From a candidate division TA06 bacterium JGI_Cruoil_03_38_101 (lineage in GTDB: Bacteria; Hydrothermota; UBA3072), in NCBI GenBank assembly GCA_002215665.1, contig NGFL01000001.1:81264-123715 (forward strand): 42,452 nt of DNA, given 5' to 3'. Of the stretch, positions 1 to 9,231 are shown piece by piece (position 1 is the first letter of the stretch; each line of letters starts with the position of its first letter). The notes below the pieces were generated by a model that ran no database searches, was not told the DNA's origin, and saw only the letters and a program-made list of their open reading frames with translations. The translations under genes and the position numbers were made by a program.

Positions 1-267
1 GGAATCTCTTGTAGAGGTAATTGATGCATCTTCCATACATCGTAGGAATTCATAATCTTGGTTTATTTCCAGTTTGTAAGGAACACCAGCACTTGTTGCA
101 TAACGATTTGTCCTCTCGTAAAAAGCTCTCACATTATTCATTGTCTTTTTCAAAAGTGTCTTCTTAAATAATTTTGGGAATGAATATATCCCCATTCCAG
201 CAAGGACTCCAATTATAACAATTACAACCAACAATTCTATTATAGTAAAACCTTTATTCTTTTTCAT
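1..267 (-). CDS. type IV pilin-like prepilin (C-terminus runs off window)
   Basis: Reverse-strand ATG at 267 with AAGGGAGG upstream; translates MKKNKGFTIIELLVVIVIIGVLAGMGIYSFPKLFKK..., class III prepilin signal (KGFTIIE). Not in the ORF track because it is truncated. Confidence 0.9.
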   Translation of the reverse strand, partial: MKKNKGFTIIELLVVIVIIGVLAGMGIYSFPKLFKKTLLKKTMNNVRAFYERTNRYATSAGVPYKLEINQDYEFLRCMEDASITSTRDS

Positions 268-287
268 TCAAACCTCCCTTTATTATA

Positions 288-304
288 TACAAATTTTATG
301 CCAA
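288..304 (-). promoter_or_regulatory. candidate sigma-54 -24/-12 promoter of pilin gene
   Basis: TTGGCATAAAATTTGTA vs YTGGCACGRNNNTTGCW: spacing exact, -24 GG present, -12 is GT instead of GC. Confidence 0.4.
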
Positions 305-420
305 AAACTATCTTGTTGATTTTAAAGAAGTTACATTTTGAAAACTGTGTAATTTGTTTCATTGGTGTGTAACTTAGTTCCCATTCTTTTTTGTTTTGTA
401 GAGTTATTCTCTCTTGGATT

Positions 421-1914
421 TTATTGCTTTGAAGCAAATTCTACTCTGTTTCCTCCATTATTCTTTGCTCTATAACAGGCATTATCTGCATTATGGACTA
501 ACTTTGTTAGGTCATTACCATCTTGAGGGAATACAGCGATCCCAACAGAAATTGTCAGATCGGGGAGATCTTTATTCTGCCCCACTACCTTGACCAAACG
601 CTCTGCAACTTCTCTTGCAGTAGAGGTCCCGGTCTTATATAAAACCGAGATAAATTCATCCCCTCCATATCTACCGAACTCATCTCCTTTCCTGAGAGTT
701 TTTCTTATAATTTTAGAGAATGTTTTTAGAGCTTTATCGCCCTGTGGATGGCCAAAATTATCGTTAAATTCCTTGAAATGATCCAAGTCGAGGAAGAGAA
801 TGGAGAATTTCTCCTTATACCGTTTTGCCCTTGAAATTTCCTTCTGGATTTCTTCTTCAAGAATCCTCCTGTTTACAGCACCCGTTAGAGGATCTTCCCT
901 TGATAATCTTTTTGTCTCCTCAAACAATTCGGAACTTTCTATAGACATTGCAATTTGCGCTCCTAAGGTGATCAATAAATCCCTCGTAGACTTTGGAAAA
1001 TCATCTACCTTCGAACTTTCAATATCAAGCACTCCTATTATTCTGTCCTCGATTTTTAAGGGAATAGAAAATTCTGATTTTGCTTTGATCGAACCGGGTA
1101 TATAGAAGGGTTCCTTTGAAACATCAGGAGCATAGTAAGGTTCTCCAGAGGCTGCAACCTTCCCAACTATCCCCTCTTCCCCAATTTTTAATCTGAGACC
1201 CATAAACTCTTTAGCTAATTCTACATTATATTCAAGAGTGACAAACTCACCTCCTTCTTCAACAATGAAAAGAGCTATGAGCTCATATCCAAAATGAGTT
1301 GTTATTTGCTTGAATATTTGTTTGCTCAATTCATCAAGGTTAAGGTTTGATACCATTGTTCGACTTATCTCAGAGGATATCCTCAAATTATTCGTTGTTC
1401 TATTTAGTTCATTAGTGAGTCTTACATTTAACAGGATAATTCCGAAAACATTTGAGAAAGTTTTTATCAATTCCTTAATCTTCTCAAGTTCACTAGGTCT
1501 TTCATTGTAATAAGCGACATAAAGTATCCCCTCAACCTCTCTTCTTGATATTATAGGGACAGCAATTGCAGACTTCCACTTTCTTCTTTGAATAACAGGA
1601 TTTAGCGTCGAAAGTTCGGTGAGGTCTTCCACCTCTACTATATCCTTTTTTCTAATGACCTCGCCAGATATACCTGTTGACAATCTTGCTTTACTTTGGT
1701 GGGTAGTAAATTCTTTTTCTTCAGGATAATAATCATAGGTAATTTTCTCTGGATTGTTCTTAAGGAGAAGGAGAGAAGAATAATCAGCATTAGTAATTTT
1801 GGTAGCTGTCATGAGCACTTTTCTAATTATCTCTTCTTGCTTACTTAAAAGCGAGGCATCATTTAGAAATTGTGTTATCAATTTAAAGATTTTTTTATCC
1901 TCGTTAAATTTCAT
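421..1914 (-). CDS. GAF-GAF-GGDEF diguanylate cyclase
   Basis: Two GAF-like segments; RKGDEFGRYGGDEF contains an intact GGDEF and RxxD I-site. Confidence 0.93.
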   Translation of the reverse strand: MKFNEDKKIFKLITQFLNDASLLSKQEEIIRKVLMTATKITNADYSSLLLLKNNPEKITYDYYPEEKEFTTHQSKARLSTGISGEVIRKKDIVEVEDLTELSTLNPVIQRRKWKSAIAVPIISRREVEGILYVAYYNERPSELEKIKELIKTFSNVFGIILLNVRLTNELNRTTNNLRISSEISRTMVSNLNLDELSKQIFKQITTHFGYELIALFIVEEGGEFVTLEYNVELAKEFMGLRLKIGEEGIVGKVAASGEPYYAPDVSKEPFYIPGSIKAKSEFSIPLKIEDRIIGVLDIESSKVDDFPKSTRDLLITLGAQIAMSIESSELFEETKRLSREDPLTGAVNRRILEEEIQKEISRAKRYKEKFSILFLDLDHFKEFNDNFGHPQGDKALKTFSKIIRKTLRKGDEFGRYGGDEFISVLYKTGTSTAREVAERLVKVVGQNKDLPDLTISVGIAVFPQDGNDLTKLVHNADNACYRAKNNGGNRVEFASKQ

Positions 1915-1920
1915 AATAAA

Positions 1921-1948
1921 AGATTATCCTTAATGCGATATATGTCAA
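1921..1948 (-). promoter_or_regulatory. sigma70-type promoter, predicted leaderless for GGDEF gene
   Basis: TTGACA-16-TAATCT, then 6 nt, then ATG at 1914. Confidence 0.65.
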
Positions 1949-1973
1949 GGCTTGGCAAGAACAACACCTGTTA

Positions 1974-2001
1974 TTGACAAAATCTTCTAAGCATTTAACA
2001 T
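1974..2001 (+). promoter_or_regulatory. sigma70-type promoter, predicted leaderless for ABC permease gene
   Basis: TTGACA-16-TAACAT, then 6 nt, then ATG at 2008. Confidence 0.65.
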
Positions 2002-2007
2002 TAAATT

Positions 2008-3651
2008 ATGATTCTATTTCTTCTTAAAACAAGGATAAAAAGGGCTATTAAATCTATTTCCTCGATGAAAAAATCCAATTTTCTTACCTATTCCCTTGTC
2101 ATTGTAGTATTCTTCTTAGGAGGTTATTACTTCTTTTATCGTTTGTTCGGCTTCCTCTCCCCTATTGAACTAATAGGAACTATCATTGCAGATAAACTTA
2201 TCTCATATTCATTCTTTATTTTTTTATTACTACTTCTTATGAGTAATGGGATAACCGCCCTTTCAACCCTCTATCATTCAGAAGAACTCGATTACCTGCA
2301 TTCAACACCTCTGAAGCCTTTTAACATATTTACCTTGAAATTGATTGAAACAGCGTTCTATTCCTCTTGGGCTACTCTTATAGGAGCTTTGCCCCTTGTC
2401 CTCTCTTACCTTGTCGTTTTTACCTCTTCTACTTCGAAAATAATCCTTATTCTCATTCCTCTATTGGCTTTTATCTCCATTCCTGCCGGCTTTGGAGTTT
2501 CTATTATTATCCTTCTGAAGAGGATGAGACCTCGCTTTACTGTAAAACAACTGGCGGTTGTTCTTGGGGCTTTGTCAATTTTTGTTATCTATATTTATAT
2601 AAAGACGACTCCATACAATTTTAATGTGCCAAACACCCTGAATCTTGAAGCAATTAACCAATTTGTCCAGGGTCTTCGGGTTTCAAATCCCTATTTCCCA
2701 AACGAATGGTTTTACAAGTCTGCCTCAGGTCTTACAAATAACAATATGGAATTGTATGGAAGGAATACTGTATTACTCTTATCTGCCGGTCTAATTTCTA
2801 TATCCCTTGTCTTCCTCCTTGCAAACCTATTTTACAAAGTGACCTGGACCTCATCAGGAACTAATTCGCAACCTTCATTAATACATAAAAGGCCTTTATT
2901 CAATAGATTGCCTAAGTTTCTCAATCTCCTTCAGAAAGATCTTAAGGTATTTTTGAGGTCACCTCTTCAATGGTCTCAACTTTTGATTATAGGAGTCCTT
3001 CTTATAATCTATACTTTCTCGCTTCGGAGGACACCTCTTTATGTCAGGGATCCCTTCTGGCTTTCAGCTCTTGCTCTTATTAACACTGGCTTTATCGGGT
3101 ATATCACTGCGACTCTTTCTCTTCGTTTTGTATATCCTCAAATTAGCTTGGAAGGGAAGACCTGGTGGATTCTCAGGTCTTCGCCCTTATCCGGGAGATT
3201 AATACTCAGTTCAAAGGGGTTCTTTTTTCTCTTTGTAAATCTTATAATTGCAGAATTAGTAGTAACCTCTTCAAACATAATACTTGTTAAATACTGGCTG
3301 GTTGTTTTTCTCTCATCTATTTTAGCTGCGATTTTTTCAATTGTATCAGTCTTTTTAGCTATTTCCTTTGGGATCATCTTCGCCGATTTTTCCGAGACCA
3401 ATCCAGCTAAAATAGCCTCAGGGGCGGGAGGGCTTCTTACAGCAGCTCTAAACCTTATATATATCGCTTTTTCAATCCTATTCTTCGGAAGTCCAATCTC
3501 TACCTATATTAGAGGTAGATTGCAGGGAAACCCGGTTGAGATTCGTAATTCCCTCATTTTATCTTGTTTTTTGTTTTTGCTTCTAACTGCGATTATTGTG
3601 GCTGTACCGCTAAAACTTGCAAAAAGGAGAATAAATGAAATCGAAGCCTGA
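2008..3651 (+). CDS. ABC-2-type exporter permease (multi-TM membrane protein)
   Basis: 547 aa, many hydrophobic helices, 'LYHSEELDYLHSTPL' pattern of putative ABC exporter permeases. Confidence 0.75.
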   Translation: MILFLLKTRIKRAIKSISSMKKSNFLTYSLVIVVFFLGGYYFFYRLFGFLSPIELIGTIIADKLISYSFFIFLLLLLMSNGITALSTLYHSEELDYLHSTPLKPFNIFTLKLIETAFYSSWATLIGALPLVLSYLVVFTSSTSKIILILIPLLAFISIPAGFGVSIIILLKRMRPRFTVKQLAVVLGALSIFVIYIYIKTTPYNFNVPNTLNLEAINQFVQGLRVSNPYFPNEWFYKSASGLTNNNMELYGRNTVLLLSAGLISISLVFLLANLFYKVTWTSSGTNSQPSLIHKRPLFNRLPKFLNLLQKDLKVFLRSPLQWSQLLIIGVLLIIYTFSLRRTPLYVRDPFWLSALALINTGFIGYITATLSLRFVYPQISLEGKTWWILRSSPLSGRLILSSKGFFFLFVNLIIAELVVTSSNIILVKYWLVVFLSSILAAIFSIVSVFLAISFGIIFADFSETNPAKIASGAGGLLTAALNLIYIAFSILFFGSPISTYIRGRLQGNPVEIRNSLILSCFLFLLLTAIIVAVPLKLAKRRINEIEA

Positions 3652-3668
3652 GAGGTGAGTTATTTTAC

Positions 3669-3696
3669 TTGACAAGACCAACAGAGGTTCTATAAT
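3669..3696 (+). promoter_or_regulatory. sigma70 promoter of HD-domain gene
   Basis: TTGACA-16-TATAAT directly upstream of AAAGGAGG. Confidence 0.75.
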
Positions 3697-3713
3697 TCGT
3701 GAAAGGAGGTTTT

Positions 3714-4226
3714 ATGGAAATTGAGTTTGAATCTCTTAAACTTATTTCGGATGGAAAAATCAGAGATAAAACAAGAACCGTATGGGAAAGAGCTATCAAG
3801 GAGGGAGATTGGAATGATATTTCCGATATACCTTTTACCCTCCTTATTGAAACAAAAAAGACGCTCCTTGATCACACAAACACTGTCACCGAAATGAGCA
3901 TTGGCGTTGGGAAGGCAAGGGGTGATATTGATTTTGATATATTAATATCCGGAGCCATCCTGCACGATGTGGGAAAACTCCTTGAATATGAAAGGAAGGA
4001 TGGTAAAATTATTAAGAGCGAATACGGGAAAAGGATTAGACATCCCATAATAGGGGCAATGCTTGCCAGGGAAGCGAGTTTGCCACTTTCGATTCAGCAT
4101 ATCATTTTAGCTCATTCAGTAGAAGGTGAAAAACTAATTAGAATTCCGGAAGCAATCATTGTCCATCACTGTGATTATATTGATTTTTATATAGAAAAGT
4201 TAAAGACAGCGGTCATTAACAGTTAA
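3714..4226 (+). CDS. HD-domain phosphohydrolase
   Basis: ILHDVGKLLEYE and H...H...D metal-binding pattern; SD AAAGGAGG precedes ATG 3714, so the track start at 3699 lies on the SD. Confidence 0.85.
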   Translation: MEIEFESLKLISDGKIRDKTRTVWERAIKEGDWNDISDIPFTLLIETKKTLLDHTNTVTEMSIGVGKARGDIDFDILISGAILHDVGKLLEYERKDGKIIKSEYGKRIRHPIIGAMLAREASLPLSIQHIILAHSVEGEKLIRIPEAIIVHHCDYIDFYIEKLKTAVINS

Positions 4227-4227
4227 A

Positions 4228-5025
4228 TCAGAATACACTTATATTCACAAATTTACCGGGGTCCTTTCGAATTTCTGCAAGTAGAGTATCAAGATTGGAG
4301 GAGGTACTGACTAAATTATTATAGAGTTCTTCATCATATATAAGTTTTCCAATAGTTCCTTTCCTACTATTTATCTGGTTTAAGGTATTTTTTGCTTCTT
4401 CAATGGTTAAGGATAACTCATTCATTATATCTTTTGAATCTTCCAGGCTCTCACCCCCTCTGGCTATTACCCTTTTAATTCCCGCTCTATTTTCCTTTAA
4501 CAACATTTCCACTTCGCTTAGGGTAACCTGAAAATTCTTTAATACGCCTGTACCACCAGATACTCCACCTTTCAAAATTTCAATCAGTTCTTCTACTTTG
4601 GTTACAATAGCTCCAATCTCAACGGTTGAAAGGCCAAGATTTGGTTGACCTATGAGTGTCCTGGATAAATCTAAGGGCTCATCAGCTATCCCTGGATCCA
4701 TAACTACTGTTTTTGTTCCAGATATCATTGCAACATCCTGGATTGAAGCAGTGGCATCTTTTTTTAGTTTAACGCTATTTTCTAGCCACACTCTTACCAG
4801 GACACCCCCCTTCTGCATCTTCATATCAACAACCTTTCCCTTTTTAATTCCGTATATCCTCACCGGATCATTTATCGTTAACCCACTTACATCATTATAA
4901 AAGATATTTAAACAGTAGCCCTCCTTCCCGACATTGAACCTGAGTAGCCAAAGTTGTCCAATTACGAAGAGGGCTAAAATAATAGTAATAAAAATTCCCA
5001 CTTTTACTGTCTTTGACCGATTCAT
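4228..5025 (-). CDS. mlaD: MlaD/MCE-family substrate-binding protein
   Basis: N-terminal TM then 'YNDVSGLTINDPVRIYGIKKGKV' MCE domain; SD AGGAGG before ATG 5025. Confidence 0.88.
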   Translation of the reverse strand: MNRSKTVKVGIFITIILALFVIGQLWLLRFNVGKEGYCLNIFYNDVSGLTINDPVRIYGIKKGKVVDMKMQKGGVLVRVWLENSVKLKKDATASIQDVAMISGTKTVVMDPGIADEPLDLSRTLIGQPNLGLSTVEIGAIVTKVEELIEILKGGVSGGTGVLKNFQVTLSEVEMLLKENRAGIKRVIARGGESLEDSKDIMNELSLTIEEAKNTLNQINSRKGTIGKLIYDEELYNNLVSTSSNLDTLLAEIRKDPGKFVNISVF

Positions 5026-5035
5026 AAAAAACCTC

Positions 5036-5797
5036 CTATCTAAAAACCAATCTTGATACAATTAAATCGAGGAACAGAACAAGAATTGTGGATGAGATAA
5101 CTGCCTTAGTCGTTGCCTCTCCAACTCCCTCTGCCCCCCCTTCAGCTTTAAGTCCATAGTAACAACCCATTAAGGTAAGAGCAAAACCAAATGTTATTGA
5201 TTTTATCAAACCTCCATAGAGGTTAGTTGGGATGTAATTTAGACGAACACCTCTCCAGTAAACAGCGGTTGTGATATTCAAACTGGAGATTGAGAGAATC
5301 CATCCACCAACTATTCCAGTAATTTCTGATACAATAGTAAGGAGTGGAAGAACTACAATTCCAGCAAAGATGCGGGGAACCACCAAATGCTCTATAGGAT
5401 TTATTGCAAAAGCCTCAAGGGCATCGATCTGTTCGGTCACTTTCATTGAACCCAATTCAGCTGCAATAGAGGATGAAACTCTCCCTGCTATTATCAGACC
5501 AATAAGAACTGGTCCAAGTTCTATAAACATCGCTTTAGTAACAGCCATTCCAACATAAACATCAGGCATATAATTCGCCGCCTGATAATTTGCTTCAAAA
5601 GCTATGACCATTCCTGTAAAAAGTGAAGTAAATAACACTAAAGATAGAGATTCTATCGCCTGGAAATATATCTGTCCAAGAGAGAGGTCAAACTTCCGAT
5701 AAATTCCTCTTATATTAATAAGAACTTGCCAGATTAATAAGCCCACAGAGCCTATATATTCCATAGCAGCTAAATTTTTTTTCTTTAGAGTTAACAT
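5036..5797 (-). CDS. mlaE: MlaE-family lipid ABC transporter permease
   Basis: 'ELGPVLIGLIIAGRVSSSIAAELGSMKVTEQIDALEAFAINP' is the MlaE signature. Confidence 0.95.
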   Translation of the reverse strand: MLTLKKKNLAAMEYIGSVGLLIWQVLINIRGIYRKFDLSLGQIYFQAIESLSLVLFTSLFTGMVIAFEANYQAANYMPDVYVGMAVTKAMFIELGPVLIGLIIAGRVSSSIAAELGSMKVTEQIDALEAFAINPIEHLVVPRIFAGIVVLPLLTIVSEITGIVGGWILSISSLNITTAVYWRGVRLNYIPTNLYGGLIKSITFGFALTLMGCYYGLKAEGGAEGVGEATTKAVISSTILVLFLDLIVSRLVFR

Positions 5798-5803
5798 AGA
5801 ATG

Positions 5804-5831
5804 AATCTATTTAAAAAGTAAATTATGTCAA
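5804..5831 (-). promoter_or_regulatory. sigma70-type promoter, predicted leaderless for mlaE
   Basis: TTGACA-16-TAGATT, then 6 nt, then ATG at 5797. Confidence 0.6.
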
Positions 5832-5843
5832 GAAGCTTTTTTC

Positions 5844-6617
5844 TCATGAATCTTTCATTTTTTCTTGAACAAAGTCAAGCAAGAATTTATGTATAAGAGG
5901 TGTTCCTGCTACAATGTTGCCTCTAAGGATATCATCTCCCCCATCTTCATCGGTAATTACAGCCCCTGCTTCTTCCACCAAGAGCCAACCTCCTGCCACA
6001 TCCCAGGGAGATAAGCCAAATTCTATATCGCCATCAATTCTTCCACTAGCGATGTTTGATAGCTGGAGAGCTGCAGAACCAAAGATCCGTAAAGAATTAA
6101 CCTCCATTATAAGTTCCTTTAATCCATCCATAAATTTTTTCCGTCTGTGGTAAGCGAGTGGTGGAAAACCTAAAGAAATAAGGGATTTTTCAGGTTCTTT
6201 AATATTAGAATATTTTATTGGGGCATCGTTGAGAAAAGCGCCTTTACCCCTCTTTGCTTTAAACAATTCATCTTTAATGGGATCGTAGATTACACTCAAC
6301 AGGATTCTTGAATTCTCTTCATAGGCAATTGATACGCAGAAGTAGGGAATTCCATGCATAAAATTATGAGTTCCATCAAGGGGATCAATAAGAAACCTTC
6401 CCTTTCCAGAAATTTTCGTTCCCTCTTCAGCATAAATACCTATTCCTGGAAAACTTTTTTGTAACCCCTCTACCAAGAATGCTTCTGATTCAGTATCCGT
6501 CTTTGTAACATAATGGCTAGGGCTCTTTATCTTTATCTCACCTTCCTTAAGTTTCCTGAAAGAACTCCGAATCAAATCTCCCGATTTTCTTGCGAGTTCT
6601 ATTAATTTATCTAGAAT
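5844..6617 (-). CDS. suhB: inositol monophosphatase family protein, proposed ATT start at 6617
   Basis: 'LIDPLDGTHNFMHGIPYFCVSIAY' and 'WDVAGGWLLVEEAGA' motifs; in-frame extension (LDKLIELARKSGDLIRSSF) reaches AAGGAGG 4 nt before ATT. Confidence 0.88.
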   Translation of the reverse strand: MLDKLIELARKSGDLIRSSFRKLKEGEIKIKSPSHYVTKTDTESEAFLVEGLQKSFPGIGIYAEEGTKISGKGRFLIDPLDGTHNFMHGIPYFCVSIAYEENSRILLSVIYDPIKDELFKAKRGKGAFLNDAPIKYSNIKEPEKSLISLGFPPLAYHRRKKFMDGLKELIMEVNSLRIFGSAALQLSNIASGRIDGDIEFGLSPWDVAGGWLLVEEAGAVITDEDGGDDILRGNIVAGTPLIHKFLLDFVQEKMKDS

Positions 6618-6637
6618 GTATCCTCCTTATCTAAAAT

Positions 6638-7513
6638 CTATGCCCTGGGATGGGCTTTTTTGTATTCTTCCTTAAGTTTCTCAATACTCATATGGGTGTA
6701 AATCTGGGTGGTAGACAAAGACTCATGCCCCAATAATTCCTGGACAGCCCTGAGATTTGCACCTCTGTTTAAAAGGTGCGTTGCAAAGGTGTGCCGCAAG
6801 GTATGCGGGCTCATCCGATGTAGAGTTGTAACTGAAGAAATGGCCCTTTTTACAATCCTCTGGAGATCCCTCTGCCCCAGTCTTTTCCCGGATTTACTGA
6901 GGAAGAATGGACCATCTTTATAACCACGGACTTCAGATAAGTATCTCCCAAGCCACTTAGAAGCCATTCTTCCGATGGGAAGTATTCTCTCCTTTTTTCC
7001 TTTTCCATAAACCCTGAGTAATTTACTCTTGAGGTCTACCATAGAAAGGTTCAGATTGGTTAGTTCGGAAGCTCGGATACCAGTGCCGTAGAGAAGCTCA
7101 ATTATTGCTCTATTTCTTATATCAAGATCTTTATCTTCAGGGATAGAATCAAAAATTTTCTCCATCTCCTCTTCTGAAAGGAAGGAAGGAATAAAGACTT
7201 CTGTTTTTGGGGTTTTTATTGAAATTGAAGGATTTCTCTTTAAAACCTTATTTCTAACAAGAAATCGGCAGAAAGATTTTATAGCGGATAGTTTCCTGGC
7301 AACAGAAGATCTTTTATAACCATAGGAAAGGAGTTCTCCCATAAAACCTCTAATATCCTTTTTTTCAATCTCAGTTAAATCATCCTTGCCTATTTTTTCA
7401 AGGAAACTTTTGAATTCTTCAAGATCTGTTTTATAACTCCTTATCGTCAAATCAGAATATTCTCTTCTCACCCGTTCTTCAAGGAATAAATCGATTTTTT
7501 CTTCTATATTCAC
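6638..7513 (-). CDS. xerC: XerC/XerD tyrosine recombinase
   Basis: Catalytic pattern R(ASELTNL)...K...HTLRHTFATHLL...LGHESLSTTQIYTH. Confidence 0.93.
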   Translation of the reverse strand: MNIEEKIDLFLEERVRREYSDLTIRSYKTDLEEFKSFLEKIGKDDLTEIEKKDIRGFMGELLSYGYKRSSVARKLSAIKSFCRFLVRNKVLKRNPSISIKTPKTEVFIPSFLSEEEMEKIFDSIPEDKDLDIRNRAIIELLYGTGIRASELTNLNLSMVDLKSKLLRVYGKGKKERILPIGRMASKWLGRYLSEVRGYKDGPFFLSKSGKRLGQRDLQRIVKRAISSVTTLHRMSPHTLRHTFATHLLNRGANLRAVQELLGHESLSTTQIYTHMSIEKLKEEYKKAHPRA

Positions 7514-8721
7514 GTCTTCAACTTCCTTTTTTCTGCAGCAGGAAGGAGAACATTATTCAATATTAGACGATAACCCGGGGAATTTTTATAGAATTCAAGA
7601 TAGGTTGGAGGATCACCTACGAAATGTGCATAATCTTCTGGATCATGACCTCCAAGGAAAGAAAAACTGCCTTTACCGAATTTTCCGTATAAATACTTAA
7701 CTTCTTCAGTCTTAGGGACATCCCCTAAAATAACTATATTATCCTTTAATTTACTTCGCTTAAAGCCTGTATCTTGCCCAAGAAACTCCTTTATTTGTTT
7801 CCTATGATTCTGTGTGAGGATTGCAGGAATGAGATCTCGTTTTGCCATGAAAGTTCGTATTTGAAAACGGCTTCCCTCACCTCTCTTTGCTGCAAACTGC
7901 GTTATATCTACATCTGAATGCTCATAAATGCTTAAGGAGATTATAAGGTTTATATCTTTAAGAAATAGAGTGTTTTTATAATTTCCCTTCTTCCACCATT
8001 CCCTGTCAATACCATCCTTGTCTATCTGCACTGGGACGATATCTACATCATAATAAGCAAGAGCGATATCAAGGGTGATTGGTGCAGAACACATAGCGAA
8101 GAGGAACCCTCCATCACCAACAAATTCTCTAATCTTCCTTGCCACCTCATGTTTCATCTCCCATACTTTTTTGTAGCCAAGTCTTTTTGCCATTCTCTTA
8201 TTAAGTTGCACTTCTTCTCTGTACCATTTTGCATTAGCATAATGATAATAGAATTTGCCGTATTGTCCTGTAAAATCCTCGTGGTGCAGATGTAGCCAGT
8301 CATAATTGGATAGTTCACCTCTAAGGATATCTTCATCCCATACTCTGGTGTATGGAATCTCAGCATATTCAAGGGCGAGAGTTACAGCATCATCCCAAGG
8401 TCCTTCAAATTCAGGGATGTACACAGCAATTTTTGGAGCCTTCTCTAATCTCACTCTCTCCATATTTTGCCTTTCTACTACAGCATAAATATTATTTACC
8501 ATGTCCTCATCGATTGATATTGTCAGAATACCCCTCTCATCTGCTTCCTTTTTTATCCCTTTAAGTTCCGGGAGGAGAAAACTACCTCCTCGATAATTCA
8601 GGAGCCATTCGGCGTTGAATCCCTGACTCAGAACCCAATAGGTAAGGCCATAAACTTTCAGGTGATCCGTTTGCTCTGCATCCATTGGAATGAGTAACAT
8701 TGCTATAATGAGGAACATCAT
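7510..8721 (-). CDS. secreted glutamine-amidotransferase-like protein (often labelled asparagine synthetase B-like)
   Basis: Signal peptide MMFLIIAMLLIPMDA; GATase-like fold segments (FVGDGGFLFAMCSAP). Start moved to ATG 8721 because the promoter overlaps the upstream part of the track ORF. Confidence 0.6.
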   Translation of the reverse strand: MMFLIIAMLLIPMDAEQTDHLKVYGLTYWVLSQGFNAEWLLNYRGGSFLLPELKGIKKEADERGILTISIDEDMVNNIYAVVERQNMERVRLEKAPKIAVYIPEFEGPWDDAVTLALEYAEIPYTRVWDEDILRGELSNYDWLHLHHEDFTGQYGKFYYHYANAKWYREEVQLNKRMAKRLGYKKVWEMKHEVARKIREFVGDGGFLFAMCSAPITLDIALAYYDVDIVPVQIDKDGIDREWWKKGNYKNTLFLKDINLIISLSIYEHSDVDITQFAAKRGEGSRFQIRTFMAKRDLIPAILTQNHRKQIKEFLGQDTGFKRSKLKDNIVILGDVPKTEEVKYLYGKFGKGSFSFLGGHDPEDYAHFVGDPPTYLEFYKNSPGYRLILNNVLLPAAEKRKLKT

Positions 8722-8728
8722 CTTTAAG

Positions 8729-8756
8729 AAAGTATTCCAGCTATGGATTTTGTCAA
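8729..8756 (-). promoter_or_regulatory. sigma70-type promoter, predicted leaderless
   Basis: TTGACA-16-TACTTT, then 7 nt, then ATG at 8721. Confidence 0.5.
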
Positions 8757-8815
8757 CCACTTTTAGAAATATAACAGATTCAGAGTATCTTGGGTAGGGT
8801 TTCTGTTATAGGGGC

Positions 8816-8843
8816 TTGACTTATCTATCCAAAGTATTAAAAT
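8816..8843 (+). promoter_or_regulatory. tmRNA promoter
   Basis: TTGACT-16-TAAAAT, predicted +1 about 8850. Confidence 0.75.
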
Positions 8844-8852
8844 AAAAAATGA

Positions 8853-9201
8853 GGGGGCGAAATGGATTTCGACGGGATGGTTTTGGATTGGAGGCTGCAT
8901 GTCGAGTTGCCATAACTCGTAAAACTGTGGTGCTAATTTAAATGGCAACGTAAATTTTGCCTTGGCAGCTTAAATAAGCTGTCCGTCCTCCAGAGAGTCT
9001 TTCCTCTACTCTCTGGAAGGGTGTCATAGAAGAGGGATAGTCTGTAATCCTTGCCAGAGGATTGCAGATGAAAAATTAACTGGCTTGGCTTTTCTTTCTC
9101 CTGTGATTGGGAGAAGATTAGCGAAAAAGAAAACAATCACTAAGCCTGTAGAAGCTTCCAAACATCCATTTCGGACGCGGGTTCGATTCCCGCCGCCTCC
9201 A
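8853..9201 (+). ncRNA. ssrA: transfer-messenger RNA (tmRNA), tag ANLNGNVNFALAA
   Basis: 5' GGGGGCGAAATGGATTTCGACGGG and 3' CGGGTTCGATTCCCGCCGCCTCCA; acceptor stem pairs; tag ORF 8932-8973 ends ALAA-stop. Confidence 0.97.
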
Positions 9202-9231
9202 TTATTATAATATTAAAAACTGGAGGTTATT

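Noticed and set aside
590-1510. Plus-strand ORFs antisense to the GGDEF gene (590, 800, 1310)
   Set aside because: Antisense to a well-supported CDS, no SD, no recognisable domains; same for most short antisense ORFs in the track.
6638-7513. Tyrosine recombinase as an integron integrase (IntI) for the cassette-like region
   Set aside because: Sequence reads as ordinary XerC/D; no IntI-specific insertion is evident and it sits about 26 kb away in a housekeeping operon.
8763-9136. Minus-strand ORFs over the tmRNA
   Set aside because: They overlap the tmRNA gene and its promoter.
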